NCBI GenBank assembly: GCA_963735445.1
Contig: CAVTLC010000034.1
Span: forward strand, 51,338-115,337
Source of the DNA: AP-15 sp963735445
GTDB taxonomy: Bacteria > Pseudomonadota > Alphaproteobacteria > ATCC43930 > CGMCC-115725
Length of the DNA stretch: 64,000 bases
Direction of reading: 5' to 3'
Shown here piece by piece: positions 26,183-34,665 of the stretch; positions within the stretch are counted from its first letter, which is position 1; every line of letters begins with the position of its first letter. The notes below the pieces were generated by a model. That model did not search any database. It was not told where the DNA came from and saw nothing but the letters and a program-made list of their open reading frames with translations. Position numbers and translations under genes: made by a program.

Positions 26183-27172
26183 TCAGGCGGCGAAGGTGTA
26201 GGTCGTGCCGACCGCCGACTGGCTGACGCCATCGCCAAACGCGTTGGCAAGCGCATGCAAAGCACGCCAACCGGTGCAATGGCCGGTGATGATGTAGGGG
26301 ATCGCGAACGGCCGCAGCCCCTCGACCGTGTCGGGGATGATCCGCTCCATGACCCCGCCGAGGTGCAGGCCGCCCATCACGCAATGGATCGGGACTTGGG
26401 GAAACAGATGCCGCACCTCGGTGCAGACATTGACAATACCGGCATGCGAGCACGAGCTCAGCACAATCAGTCCCAAATCCTTGACATGGGCCACCAGCAT
26501 GCGCTCGTCGAGCAGCAGCGGGTCGGGCTCCCACGAGGCGTTCGGAGCGATCCGGCTCAAATGGTCGGTGCGACCCTTTTCAAAAGCGCTCCGCCGCGGG
26601 ATTTCGCCGCTATAGTAGAAATGATCGTCGAGCAGCAGACGCGCGGCCGGGTCGTTGACGACATCTGCACCCTGGGCCGACATTTCTTCGGGCGACGGCA
26701 CCTTGGCGGCCGGGACAATCGTGCCGCTCCCGAGCCGAACCGCCCGTTCGTTGAACATTCCGGGGTTGACGTGCACCGTCGCTTTTCCGCCGTGCTCGCG
26801 GATCGCATCCAAGGTCGCCGGGAGCGCCGCCATGTGGTCCCAGTGTCCGTGACTGACGGCGATGCATTCGATCTCCCCCAATTCGATGCCGAGATTGGCG
26901 CAATTGCGAAGAAAAATGGCGCCCTCGGGCCCGGTGTCGAACAGCATCACATGGCGCATGCCGCCGGCCTGTGACGTCAGCCGGCAGCCAAAACCGAGAT
27001 TGGCGCATAGCAGCGCCTCGCCCGATAATGTTTTGGCGCCGGCGCGGACGATGTTGGCAAACTCGGATACCGCGAATAGCGTCTTGCTGACGTAATTGTC
27101 GCTGACATCGTCGGTGACGATATCGACCGAAAGCTGATCGAGCGGGCAGAGCGAGCGACTGACGTTGTTCAT
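26183..27172 (-). CDS. MBL-fold metallo-hydrolase
   Basis: A 329-residue metallo-beta-lactamase-fold protein. The metal motif HGHWDHM sits near residue 110; DTGPEG and SSCSHAGIVN plus GGLHLGG and TGHCTGWRAL are characteristic of the group that includes 7,8-dihydropterin-6-methyl-4-(ribofuranosyl)aminobenzene phosphate synthase-like proteins. The substrate is unknown. The start at 27172 (MNNVSRSLC) has AAGG upstream; an ATG at 27214 has none. It lies 8 bases upstream of the CobW-like gene on the same strand, so a zinc-dependent hydrolase and a metallochaperone may be co-transcribed, which is suggestive. Confidence 0.85.
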   Translation of the reverse strand: MNNVSRSLCPLDQLSVDIVTDDVSDNYVSKTLFAVSEFANIVRAGAKTLSGEALLCANLGFGCRLTSQAGGMRHVMLFDTGPEGAIFLRNCANLGIELGEIECIAVSHGHWDHMAALPATLDAIREHGGKATVHVNPGMFNERAVRLGSGTIVPAAKVPSPEEMSAQGADVVNDPAARLLLDDHFYYSGEIPRRSAFEKGRTDHLSRIAPNASWEPDPLLLDERMLVAHVKDLGLIVLSSCSHAGIVNVCTEVRHLFPQVPIHCVMGGLHLGGVMERIIPDTVEGLRPFAIPYIITGHCTGWRALHALANAFGDGVSQSAVGTTYTFAA

Positions 27173-27323
27173 ATCCCGACCTTCAGCTAAATGGCGTTTC
27201 GACCAATTTATCATGTTGACGCCGGCGCGTTGCGATCCTTGGACCCGTGCGCCCTCACGCTGACGCTTTTCTGACCACCACAGCTGCAGTCTTTCTCAGA
27301 GAGACTCTGGCTTGGGGCAGACG

Positions 27324-27557
27324 ATGAACCGCATTTGCTTATTGCTCGCCGCCGCCCTCACATTATCGGCGTGCGGTCTCGCCGTCAGGATGGAGGCCCA
27401 CCACGATATGGAGGGATCGAAAGCCGCTTACAAATCGTGCCTGGCGGAAAATCCCGGAAAAATATCGACGTGCGACGCTCTGCGATTGTCCTATGAGGCG
27501 GATCTGAAAGCCTATCAGGCGACCGCCGGCGGCCTGATCTCCAGCCGCGAACCTTAG
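27324..27557 (+). CDS. Small lipoprotein, unknown function
   Basis: A 77-residue predicted lipoprotein. The signal MNRICLLLAAALTLSAC ends in a lipobox with Cys at residue 17. The mature 60 residues are helical-looking (HHDMEGSKAAYKSCLAENPG) with two cysteines (KSC and STC). Starts at ATG 27324, not the TTG four codons upstream. Many alphaproteobacteria carry similar tiny lipoproteins; no role is known to me. Confidence 0.65.
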   Translation: MNRICLLLAAALTLSACGLAVRMEAHHDMEGSKAAYKSCLAENPGKISTCDALRLSYEADLKAYQATAGGLISSREP

Positions 27558-27899
27558 ACAACGGCGACGGTAATCCGGCGGGAGGCTGACCGCGCCACCG
27601 CTGGTCAACCCCGTACCACTCCGCACCAAGCATTAGGCGCGCATTCGCCCGGGCGAACACGAGTTTGTGCACCGCGTCGCTGCCCCGCGACCACGCGGGA
27701 GCGCCCGAGTTTCAATTGCGCATCGTCGCGGGTCGACGATCCGCGACAGCGTGTCGGACCGACGCCATCGCGCCGGATAGCGGCCTCCGCAGCTAACCGC
27801 GCTCGCTGGCCGGGTGAGACTGCACCTCGGTGAGCAAACAACCGGGCACCGGCAGCGGTAGGGCTTGACGGCCGGGCAAAAGGCGGCCAAGAAGGATGC

Positions 27900-27958
27900 G
27901 ATCGTGGTGAATTTGAGCCGACCGGCTTGCGGCCACGTTAAAAAAGCGCTAAAAGGTC
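27900..27958 (+). ncRNA. SAM-II riboswitch (metA motif)
   Basis: The stretch matches the compact SAM-II fold. CGTGG at 27903-27907 pairs with CCACG at 27933-27937 (stem P1); between them lie the GTGAATTTG and GCCGACCGGCTTGC segments; downstream come the A-rich GTTAAAAAAG linker and GCTAAAAGG at 27948-27956, the pseudoknot partner. This class binds S-adenosylmethionine and represses methionine-synthesis genes in alphaproteobacteria. The gene 86 bases downstream is metZ, exactly the expected target. Read by eye against remembered consensus. Confidence 0.88.
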
Positions 27959-27971
27959 GGGTGTTCGTAGG

Positions 27972-28002
27972 AGCCCTGGCCCGCGCGGGACCGGGGCTTT
28001 TT
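27972..28002 (+). terminator. Intrinsic-terminator-like hairpin in the metZ leader
   Basis: AGCCCTGGCCCGC pairs with GCGGGACCGGGGCT (one bulge), followed at once by TTTTT. It lies between the SAM-II element and metZ, so it may be the expression platform: SAM binding could favour termination. SAM-II is usually described as hiding the ribosome site, so this needs testing. Confidence 0.6.
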
Positions 28003-28044
28003 ATTGCCCGGGATCGGCGCCGGCTCGACTGGAGAGACCTGCCG

Positions 28045-29250
28045 ATGACCAAACCCGTTCTACCCGCCGATCTCGCCGACACCGTCTCGCCCGCCACCTT
28101 GTTGGTGCGCGGCGGTGCTGTCCGCAGCTCGCATGACGAGACTTGCGAAGCATTGTTTATGACGTCGGGCTTTGTCTATGACGATGCCGCCGCCGCCGAA
28201 GCCGCCTTTGCCAATGACGGATCGCGCTATGTCTATTCGCGCTACCGCAATCCGACGGTCGCGATGTTCGAGGAACGGCTGCGCCTGATCGAGGGCGCCG
28301 AGGCCTGCCGGGCAACCGGCAGCGGCATGGCGGCGGTCTTTGCGGCACTGTTGTGCCGGTTGCGCGCCGGGCAACAGGTGGTGTCGAGCCGGGCATTGTT
28401 CGGCTCATGTCATTACATCGTCTCGGAATTGCTGCCGCGCTGGGGCATTGAGACCGTGCTCGTCGACGGCCGCGATCTCAATGCCTGGGAAACCGCACTG
28501 GCCGGCGGTGCCGCAGCGGTGTTTTGCGAGAGCCCGTCCAACCCGGCGATGGAAATCGTTGATCTCGCCGAGGTCGCTCGGCTGACCCATCGCGCCGGCG
28601 GGCTGTTGATCGTAGACAATGTGTTTGCCACGCCGCTGTTGCAAAAGCCGCTGGCGCTTGGCGCCGATGTCGTCGTCTATTCGGCGACCAAGCACATCGA
28701 CGGACAAGGGCGCTGTTTGGGCGGCGCGATCCTTGCCTCCGAAAAATTCATCAAGGACGATCTCGGGCTTTTCTATCGCCACACCGGACCGTCCTTGAGC
28801 CCGTTCAATGCTTGGCTGTTGCTAAAGGGTCTCGAAACTCTCGAGTTGCGGGTCGAACGGCAATGCCGCACCGCAGCTGCGCTCGCCGAGTTTCTTGAAG
28901 AGCATCCGAAAATCAGCCGTGTTATCTACCCTGGACTGCCCAGTCATCCGCAATACGAACTGGCGCGGCGTCAGATGACGGCGGGCGGCAGCCTCGTCTC
29001 GTTTGACATCGCGGGGGACAAGGAAAGCTGTTTTCGCTTTCTGAATGCGCTGCGGCTCGTCGACATCTCGAATAATCTCGGCGACTCCAAAAGCCTGATC
29101 ACGCATCCCGCGACAACAACGCATTCAAGGCTCAAGCCCGAGGCGCGCGCAGAGCTTGGGATCAGCGATTCACTGGTGAGGCTTTCGGCGGGGTTGGAAG
29201 GTGCGAGCGACCTGGTCGCCGATCTCGGCCAAGCCCTCGACCGAGCCTAA
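28045..29250 (+). CDS. metZ: O-succinylhomoserine sulfhydrylase
   Basis: A 401-residue PLP-dependent Cys/Met metabolism enzyme that makes homocysteine from O-succinylhomoserine (or the acetyl ester) and sulfide. Motifs: SRYRNPTVAMFEERLRLIEG, SGMAAVFAALLCRLRAGQQV, the PLP-lysine context VVYSATKHIDGQGRCLGG (Lys about residue 218) and the C-terminal SKSLITHPATTTHSRLKPE and VRLSAGLEG motif typical of MetZ/MetB. Start at 28045 follows GGAGAG. It is preceded by a SAM-II riboswitch and a terminator-like hairpin, which is strong context for MetZ rather than cystathionine gamma-lyase. Confidence 0.93.
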   Translation: MTKPVLPADLADTVSPATLLVRGGAVRSSHDETCEALFMTSGFVYDDAAAAEAAFANDGSRYVYSRYRNPTVAMFEERLRLIEGAEACRATGSGMAAVFAALLCRLRAGQQVVSSRALFGSCHYIVSELLPRWGIETVLVDGRDLNAWETALAGGAAAVFCESPSNPAMEIVDLAEVARLTHRAGGLLIVDNVFATPLLQKPLALGADVVVYSATKHIDGQGRCLGGAILASEKFIKDDLGLFYRHTGPSLSPFNAWLLLKGLETLELRVERQCRTAAALAEFLEEHPKISRVIYPGLPSHPQYELARRQMTAGGSLVSFDIAGDKESCFRFLNALRLVDISNNLGDSKSLITHPATTTHSRLKPEARAELGISDSLVRLSAGLEGASDLVADLGQALDRA

Positions 29251-29296
29251 GCCTAGCCCAAGAAGGGCCGAGACGGCGCGGGCGATCGGATCCGCC

Positions 29297-29319
29297 GGCC
29301 CGGCGAGAACCGCCGGGCC
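29297..29319. terminator. GC hairpin between convergent metZ and CmcJ-like genes
   Basis: A perfect 9-bp stem, GGCCCGGCG at 29297-29305 and CGCCGGGCC at 29311-29319, with a 5-base loop AGAAC. It lies in the 84-base gap between converging genes. There is no T-run on either side, so it could be a rho-dependent-type barrier or transcript 3' stabiliser rather than a classical terminator. Confidence 0.5.
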
Positions 29320-29334
29320 AGGGTTGGGCGCCGC

Positions 29335-30165
29335 TTAGTTCGGGTGGAAGACGAGGGTGCGCAATTCGATGCTTTCGCGCGGAAAAGCATCGGGCGGGGT
29401 TGTCGGGTCGGTGAAGGAAGTATGCGGCATAAAGCGTGCGCGCCCATCGGTCTTGGTGTCGGCGATCTTTAACAACAGCGCCTCATCGCGCTGCATCTCG
29501 GGCACGTAGTACCATTGATGCGCCGGGTTCCATGTCACCGAGTAGGTCTCGCCGACCCGCTCGCGATAAACGAGGTCTGAGGGCACGAGATCCTCGAACG
29601 CCACCGTGCGCGCATCGCAGACCGCGAGCGGCGCATCCTGCAGCGGCCCGCGGATCGGGCGCCACAAATTGATCACCTGGACACGGCCCTTCAACAATTC
29701 CTCGGCCTCGTCCGGCAATAAGTCGCGGACCCGCTGCGGAGCCGAGCGGGCGGTATGGTCGACATGGACGCGGGTCGCCGGCTGGCGCGGCCCACCCGCC
29801 GAACGGTCGATGTGTCCCGGCACACGGCGGCGCTGCAAATGATCAAAGATAAAGACTCGGCTGGCGCCGGTGACTTCGGCGATAAACCGCTCGGCTTCGG
29901 GATAGTAGACCCGCCGCACCTCTTCATCGTCCCAGAAATCCTTGACCGCGCTCTTTTGCTCGACCAAGGCGAAGCCTTGCCGGTCGAGTTCGATTTCCGA
30001 AGTGATCGGCCGCAAACTGTGGACATGTACTTTGTGCGGATCGGCCGTCATGTTTGAGCGGAATTCGCCCGGTTCGGCCTCGTAGGCGTAATAGCGCGGG
30101 CGCTCGGCCATCGGCTTCAAGTAATTCAGCTCGGCCTCGACATACGGAAGTTCGGCGATCGTCAT
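29335..30165 (-). CDS. CmcJ/NvfI family oxidoreductase (putative Fe/2-oxoglutarate oxygenase)
   Basis: A 276-residue protein of the CmcJ/NvfI family, distant relatives of the GA4-desaturase group. Landmarks: RYYAYEAEPGEFRSNMTADP, FIFDHLQRR, a candidate metal triad start VHVDHT near residue 134, VINLWRPIRGPLQDAPLAVC, and the C-terminal ELRTLVFHPN. Family members are often annotated as hydroxylase/desaturase asaB-like. The natural substrate is unknown. ATG at 30165 has GGAGGAG upstream. Convergent with metZ. Confidence 0.78.
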   Translation of the reverse strand: MTIAELPYVEAELNYLKPMAERPRYYAYEAEPGEFRSNMTADPHKVHVHSLRPITSEIELDRQGFALVEQKSAVKDFWDDEEVRRVYYPEAERFIAEVTGASRVFIFDHLQRRRVPGHIDRSAGGPRQPATRVHVDHTARSAPQRVRDLLPDEAEELLKGRVQVINLWRPIRGPLQDAPLAVCDARTVAFEDLVPSDLVYRERVGETYSVTWNPAHQWYYVPEMQRDEALLLKIADTKTDGRARFMPHTSFTDPTTPPDAFPRESIELRTLVFHPN

Positions 30166-30201
30166 GGTTTCTCCTCCTGGCGCGTCGATGATGAAGTGAT
30201 T

Positions 30202-30459
30202 TCAGAAAATCGGATACTTGAGTTCCGGCGGCAGACCTCGGTCGACGGCCGGCGCACGTGCCGGCACGGCGCGCTCCAATAACCTCGCGAACGCGCCGCC
30301 GAAGCGATGCATTGCCCGCCGCAACCGCGATTTCCGGCGAGACTTGCCGACGATTTCGTCGAGCTCGACGACGATCCCTCCGGATTGCATTCCGTAGAGC
30401 GACGTTGTTTCGGTCCGCGCGCTCGGCGCTCGGGTTCGCGTCATTTCTTGATCGACCAT
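30202..30459 (-). CDS. Small basic protein, unknown function
   Basis: An 85-residue hypothetical protein, strongly basic in the middle (VGKSRRKSRLRRAMHRFGG). The start at 30459 overlaps the stop of the upstream DUF1127 gene (ATGA) and has a strong GGAGGGAG site, so the two are translationally coupled. No family recognised. It might work with the DUF1127 protein, a short RNA-binding type. Confidence 0.6.
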   Translation of the reverse strand: MVDQEMTRTRAPSARTETTSLYGMQSGGIVVELDEIVGKSRRKSRLRRAMHRFGGAFARLLERAVPARAPAVDRGLPPELKYPIF

Positions 30460-30695
30460 CACTCCCTCCAAAATGGCTTGTTCACGAGAAACTCGGCCTC
30501 GGCGCGGCTGATGCCGATATCGGCCAGCATTCGATCATCGAGTCGCGCAAGCTGAGCCCGATCCCTGCTGCGCCGCCGCCATTGACCTAATCTCGCGAGG
30601 GTTCGGGTGGCGATACCCGCCGCCGGGGTTCGCGCGGAACTCCGTCGAGTCTCGGGGGCATGCGCCCGCGCGTCCTCGAACCGGATTGCTGTCAT
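30459..30695 (-). CDS. DUF1127 domain-containing protein
   Basis: A 78-residue protein with a C-terminal DUF1127 (YjiS-like) motif: RDRAQLARLDDRMLADIGIS RAEA, then EFLVNKPFW. In alphaproteobacteria DUF1127 proteins are often small, arginine-rich and stress or phosphate regulated, and an RNA-binding role has been shown for one Agrobacterium/Rhodobacter group (CcaF1). The start at 30695 has AGAGG eight bases upstream. Leads a two-gene operon and faces away from the LysR gene at 30824. Confidence 0.82.
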   Translation of the reverse strand: MTAIRFEDARAHAPETRRSSARTPAAGIATRTLARLGQWRRRSRDRAQLARLDDRMLADIGISRAEAEFLVNKPFWRE

Positions 30696-30823
30696 GTGAA
30701 AACCTCTAAACCGCTTTAGCGCTTCGGCATCGTTGCTGAGCACTTCCTCACGACTTAAATGTTGCCCCGGAGCTCGCTTCGCAAACGAGAGTTTCTCAGC
30801 GCCGATTTAGAAATCCTCATCCT

Positions 30824-31756
30824 ATGAACGACCATTTGCCTGCTCTCAGCGCGTTGCGCGCGTTTGAAGCCGCCGCACGCCATATGAGTTTTTCAAAAGC
30901 AGCTGAGGAGCTCTTCGTCACCCCGGCCGCGATCAGCCATCAGATCCACGCGCTGGAGCAGGATCTCGGGGTCAAATTGTTTCACCGGCTGAACCGGTCG
31001 ATCGAATTGACCGCGTCCGCGCGCGTGTTGCTGCCGGGGCTGTCCGACGCCTTCGCCGAGATCCGGTCCTCGGTCCGGCGATTGCGCGCCCACAACGACA
31101 CCGGAAGTCTGACCGTCACGGCGTCGCCGTCCTTTGCCGCGAAATGGCTGGTGTTGCGGTTGCACCGCTTTCAATCGCGCTGTGCCGAGGTCGATGTGCG
31201 CATCTCAGCGACCGACGAGGTCGTCGATCTGACCAAAGGCGATTTCGACATCGCGATCCGCTACGGCGCCGGGCATTATCCGGGCCTCGACGTCGAATTG
31301 CTGTTTACCAACGAGGTCTTTCCGGCGTGCAGCCCGCAATTGCTGGCGGCCGGGCGACCACTGCGCACTCCGGATGATTTGCGCCATCACGCGCTGATCC
31401 ATGATCAGGCGGTCGAGCGCGATCCGCTGGTCCCGACCTGGCCGATGTGGCTAAAGGCGGCCGGCGTCAAAGAAGTACCGCCCTCCGCCGGTCTCAGCTT
31501 CAACAATATGAGCTTGGCGCTCGACGCGGCAATCGCTGGCCACGGCGTCGTGCTGGCCTATAGCACGATCGCCGCCGCCGACATCGCTGCCGGGCGGCTG
31601 GTGCGGCTGTTCTCGTTAGCGCTGCCCGATCAGTTCGCCTATTACATCGTGACCGCACCAGGTGCGCTCGAACGGCCCAAGATCCGCGCCTTCCGCGATT
31701 GGCTGCGCGAGGAAGCGGAAGCCGATCGCCAGCCGCAAGCCGCCGCTGCCTCGTGA
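30824..31756 (+). CDS. LysR family transcriptional regulator (GcvA-like)
   Basis: A 310-residue LysR regulator of the GcvA type. N-terminal HTH: LPALSALRAFEAAARHMSFS, KAAEELFVTPAAISHQIHAL, EQDLGVKLFHRLNRSIELT. The rest is a periplasmic-binding-like effector domain (VVDLTKGDFDIAIRYGAGHY; LDAAIAGHGVVLAYSTIAAA). It is convergent with the SDR gene (21 bases) and divergent from DUF1127. Target genes and effector not known. Confidence 0.92.
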   Translation: MNDHLPALSALRAFEAAARHMSFSKAAEELFVTPAAISHQIHALEQDLGVKLFHRLNRSIELTASARVLLPGLSDAFAEIRSSVRRLRAHNDTGSLTVTASPSFAAKWLVLRLHRFQSRCAEVDVRISATDEVVDLTKGDFDIAIRYGAGHYPGLDVELLFTNEVFPACSPQLLAAGRPLRTPDDLRHHALIHDQAVERDPLVPTWPMWLKAAGVKEVPPSAGLSFNNMSLALDAAIAGHGVVLAYSTIAAADIAAGRLVRLFSLALPDQFAYYIVTAPGALERPKIRAFRDWLREEAEADRQPQAAAAS

Positions 31757-31777
31757 GGCACGGCGCAGCTGGGCAGC

Positions 31778-32563
31778 TTAGCCCATTGTCGAATTAAAGG
31801 CGCCGCCGTCGAGCAGCAGGTTCTGACCGACGATAAAGCCGGAGGACGCGGCGCACAAAAAGGCGCAGGCATCGCCGAATTCGGCCGGATCGCCGACCCG
31901 TCCGGTCGGGTTCGACTGGCCGCGCTTGCCGAGCATCTCCTCGAACGAGACATTCTGCCGCCGCGCCTCGTACTCGATGCCGGAGCGCAGACGGTCGGTC
32001 AGGAAGGGGCCGGGAAGCAGGCCGTTGATCGTCACATTGTATTTGGCGACCTGGCGGGCGAGGCCGGCGCAAAACGCGGTCAAACCGGCGCGCGCACCGT
32101 TGCTCATGCCAAGATTGGGGATCGGCGATTTGACCGAGCCCGAGGTGATGTTGACGATCCGGCCAAAGCGCCGCTCGCACATGCCGTCGACTGTCGCCTT
32201 GATCAGCATGATCGGGGTCAACATGTTGGCGTTGACTGCTTTCTGCCAGTCCTCGACCGACCACTCGCGAAAATCGCCATGCGGCGGCCCGCCGCAATTG
32301 TTGACGAGAATATCGGGTGCGGGGCAGGCAGCCAGCGCCGCGGCGCGCCCGGCTTCGGTCGAGATATCGCCGGCAACGGGCGTGACCTTCGCCCCGGTCT
32401 CCTTGCGGATCTCTTCAGCGGTCTGCTCGAGGGTTTCGGCGGTGCGCGCGGTGATCGTCAGTTCGACCCCGGCGCGCCCCAATGCGGTGGCGCAGGCGCG
32501 CCCCAAGCCTTTGCTTGCCGCGCAGACCAGCGCCTTCTTGCCGCGAATGCGTAGATCGAGCAT
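31778..32563 (-). CDS. SDR family oxidoreductase lacking the usual Tyr/Lys pair
   Basis: A 261-residue short-chain dehydrogenase/reductase. The cofactor motif is CAASKGLGRACATALGRAGV (residues about 14-33) and the NAG-like motif reads NNCGG. The C-terminal LDGGAFNS fits FabG-like enzymes. The catalytic segment is unusual: NITSGS keeps the Ser, but where YSASKAG-like residues are expected the sequence reads GMSNGARAGL, with Ser for Tyr and Arg for Lys. A subgroup of FabG-like SDRs lacks the canonical Tyr, so this may be normal for its clade. Start at 32563 behind GGAGGGACG. The frame is open further upstream without support. Confidence 0.85.
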   Translation of the reverse strand: MLDLRIRGKKALVCAASKGLGRACATALGRAGVELTITARTAETLEQTAEEIRKETGAKVTPVAGDISTEAGRAAALAACPAPDILVNNCGGPPHGDFREWSVEDWQKAVNANMLTPIMLIKATVDGMCERRFGRIVNITSGSVKSPIPNLGMSNGARAGLTAFCAGLARQVAKYNVTINGLLPGPFLTDRLRSGIEYEARRQNVSFEEMLGKRGQSNPTGRVGDPAEFGDACAFLCAASSGFIVGQNLLLDGGAFNSTMG

Positions 32564-32660
32564 GACGTCCCTCCGCTTCTGTAGAATGCATCTCCGGCAA
32601 CGGTGTACCCTGATTGGGCGTTGCCGGCGATTGGAAAGAATGGCGTGAAAGGCGACGGCG

Positions 32661-32876
32661 ATGAAGCTGACCCTATTGCTCGACCCCGCACCCGCCGGTG
32701 TGCAGGCGAGTCTGATCGAGGAGTGGGACGAAATCGGCGGAACCGCGAGGATGGAGCCAATGATCCGCCATTTTGATACCGACGAGCAGGCGATCGTATG
32801 GGGCCGCGCCATGGCTCGGCGGCGGGGGCTTGCTCAAATTTTTCTGACCGACAACCGCAAGGCCGGCCCGCAGTAA
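32661..32876 (+). CDS. Short hypothetical protein
   Basis: A 71-residue protein (MKLTLLLDPAPAGVQASLIE, C-term DNRKAGPQ) with an AAAGG site before ATG. It is divergent from the SDR gene and convergent with the glycine-zipper lipoprotein. Composition is like neighbouring genes and the frame is not shadowed by a real gene, which favours coding. No family recognised. Confidence 0.55.
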   Translation: MKLTLLLDPAPAGVQASLIEEWDEIGGTARMEPMIRHFDTDEQAIVWGRAMARRRGLAQIFLTDNRKAGPQ

Positions 32877-32911
32877 GTGTCGCGGAACCGACTTGCTGGC
32901 ACAGGGTGTGA

Positions 32912-33481
32912 TCAGTACGGCCGATATCCCGGCGGCGGCTGATTGTAGCCCCCCGGTGGGCCGTAGCCCGGCGGCGGCTGATTGTATCCCGGCGGCGGGC
33001 CGTAACCTGCGCCCCCATATGCCGGCGCGCCGGGTGGCGGTCCGAACCCGGGCACCTGGTTGCCGTGAGCCCTCATGCATCCGCCATACATGACGTCGTA
33101 TTGCTGCTGAAGCGACATCTGAGCATAGGCCGAATTGTTGGCGCCCGCGACCGTTCCCAGGCCGGCACCCGAAGCGGCGCCGATCGCTGCGCCCGCTCCG
33201 GCGTTGCCGGCGGCAGCACCGATAGCCGCGCCGAGCCCAGCGCCGAGTGCGGTCCCGATGACCGCATTACCGACGGCCTGGTTATTGGCCGCATAAGCCC
33301 CGGGCGCGGTCTGCGAGGCGGCGTACTGGGCACAGTAATTCTGGTCGGCGGCAAAGGCGTCGAACGATTTGCCCGGGCCCGGAGCCACCGGGATCGTCGG
33401 ACCCGGCGGGGGTGCTACGCATGCCGCCAGACTGGCGACGAGCGCCAGGGCGCCGACGGCGCAGGGATCGATACGTTTCAT
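32912..33481 (-). CDS. Glycine-zipper lipoprotein with Pro/Gly/Tyr repeats
   Basis: A 189-residue predicted lipoprotein. Lipobox ASLAAC near residue 21, then PPPGPTIPVAPGPGKSFDAF. A glycine-zipper segment (GNAVIGTALGAGLGAAIGAA and repeats, residues about 70-110) is likely membrane-inserting. The C-terminal 50 residues repeat a GYNQPPPGY-type unit (PPPGYNQPPPGYGPPGGY). Similar outer-membrane proteins occur across alphaproteobacteria; the repeats could be cell-surface low-complexity sequence. Function unknown. Confidence 0.75.
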   Translation of the reverse strand: MKRIDPCAVGALALVASLAACVAPPPGPTIPVAPGPGKSFDAFAADQNYCAQYAASQTAPGAYAANNQAVGNAVIGTALGAGLGAAIGAAAGNAGAGAAIGAASGAGLGTVAGANNSAYAQMSLQQQYDVMYGGCMRAHGNQVPGFGPPPGAPAYGGAGYGPPPGYNQPPPGYGPPGGYNQPPPGYRPY

Positions 33482-33551
33482 TTCATTTCCTGTTCGATTA
33501 GCGCATTGCGATCTTGCGACGCCGGAATAGTGCCGATCAAATGATAAGAAA

Positions 33552-33600
33552 AGCCCTAGCAGGTGCGGCGCGCTTTAAAACTCGCCGACCTGCTACGGCT
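33552..33600 (-). terminator. Intrinsic terminator after the minus-strand luciferase-like gene
   Basis: On the minus strand AGCCGTAGCAGGTCGGCG pairs with the later arm CGCCGCACCTGCTAGGGCT (one mismatch, one bulge) and is followed by TTTTCTTATC. It begins at the stop codon of the gene at 33600, an intrinsic terminator arrangement. Confidence 0.75.
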
Positions 33601-34616
33601 CAATCGGCAAACTCGGGCATCACCTCACGAGCGAAGGTGCGCAGCGCCGATAGCGATCCCCCGACATCGATGACCATGACATATTCGACACCGCCAGCTT
33701 GCAGCCGTTTCAACCGATCGACGATCTCCTCGGGTGGGCCGATCAACGCATCGGTTTCGGTTGCGCGGTGCATTTCCTCGGCCGACATCGCCCGCCGTGG
33801 CCGGCCGATAAGCGGCGACTCGCCAGTCGGCGACAGCGACAATTGCTGGACGTTGCGCATAAAAGTCGAGCGCAGTTCGTGGGCGGCTTCACGTTCGGCC
33901 GGGGTTGTCGCGAGGTGCAGGGCGCGGGTCAGGCCGACGCTCATCGGATCGAAGGTGCGGCCCTGCGCCTCGACCGCCCTGCGATAAATTCCGATATTTT
34001 CTGCGACCAGTTCGGGGCTGCCGGCCTGGCCCAACAGCAGGTTGAATCCGCCCTCGGCAGCCTTACGGATCGAGGGTGCTGTCTGAGCGCCGATCCATAA
34101 CGGGGGATGCGGTTTTTGCACCGGGGCCGGCTCGACGATGATGTCTTCATAATGCCAGCGCTTGCCGTGATGCGAAAAGCGCCCTTTCGTGGTCCACGCC
34201 TTGCGCAGGAAATCGACGGCCTCGTCGTAGCGCTCGGCGGCTTCCTCCATTGGAATGCAGAAGCCGTGGAATTCGCCCCAGCGATAACCCTTACCGATGC
34301 CGAGATCGAGCCGCCCGTTCGACAACAGGTCCAGTGTCGCCGCCTGTTCGGCCAGCAGAGCGGGGTTGTGCCATGGCAGCACCAGCACTGCCGTGCCGAG
34401 CCGGATGCGCGTCGTCTTCGCGGCGAGATAGGTCAGAAAGTTCAACGTCGCCGAGATTTGCCCGAACCCGGTGAAATGATGTTCGACCAGGAAGACGCTG
34501 TGAAAGCCTAATGCCTCGGCCTCGCATATATAATCGACGTAATCGGTGTAGATCTGGCTGTCGCTCGCCTGCTCGCCGATTTCCGTCCGCGCCCCGCCGA
34601 ACAATCCGAAACGCAT
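33600..34616 (-). CDS. LLM class flavin-dependent oxidoreductase
   Basis: A 338-residue luciferase-like monooxygenase. MRFGLFGGARTEIGEQASDS start, GFHSVFLVEHHFTGFGQISA (about residues 35-54), AEQAATLDLLSNGRLDLGIG (about 90-109), PVQKPHPPLWIGAQTAPS, and TDALIGPPEEIVDRLKRLQA near the C-terminus, giving the family's usual core. Substrate unknown. It is downstream of an aldo/keto reductase gene (50 bases), probably in one minus-strand operon, and ends in a clear terminator. Confidence 0.9.
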   Translation of the reverse strand: MRFGLFGGARTEIGEQASDSQIYTDYVDYICEAEALGFHSVFLVEHHFTGFGQISATLNFLTYLAAKTTRIRLGTAVLVLPWHNPALLAEQAATLDLLSNGRLDLGIGKGYRWGEFHGFCIPMEEAAERYDEAVDFLRKAWTTKGRFSHHGKRWHYEDIIVEPAPVQKPHPPLWIGAQTAPSIRKAAEGGFNLLLGQAGSPELVAENIGIYRRAVEAQGRTFDPMSVGLTRALHLATTPAEREAAHELRSTFMRNVQQLSLSPTGESPLIGRPRRAMSAEEMHRATETDALIGPPEEIVDRLKRLQAGGVEYVMVIDVGGSLSALRTFAREVMPEFAD

Positions 34617-34665
34617 TGTTTATTCCTTTCAGGTCTTGTCTGCTTGTGTCACTGGGTTTGGCATA

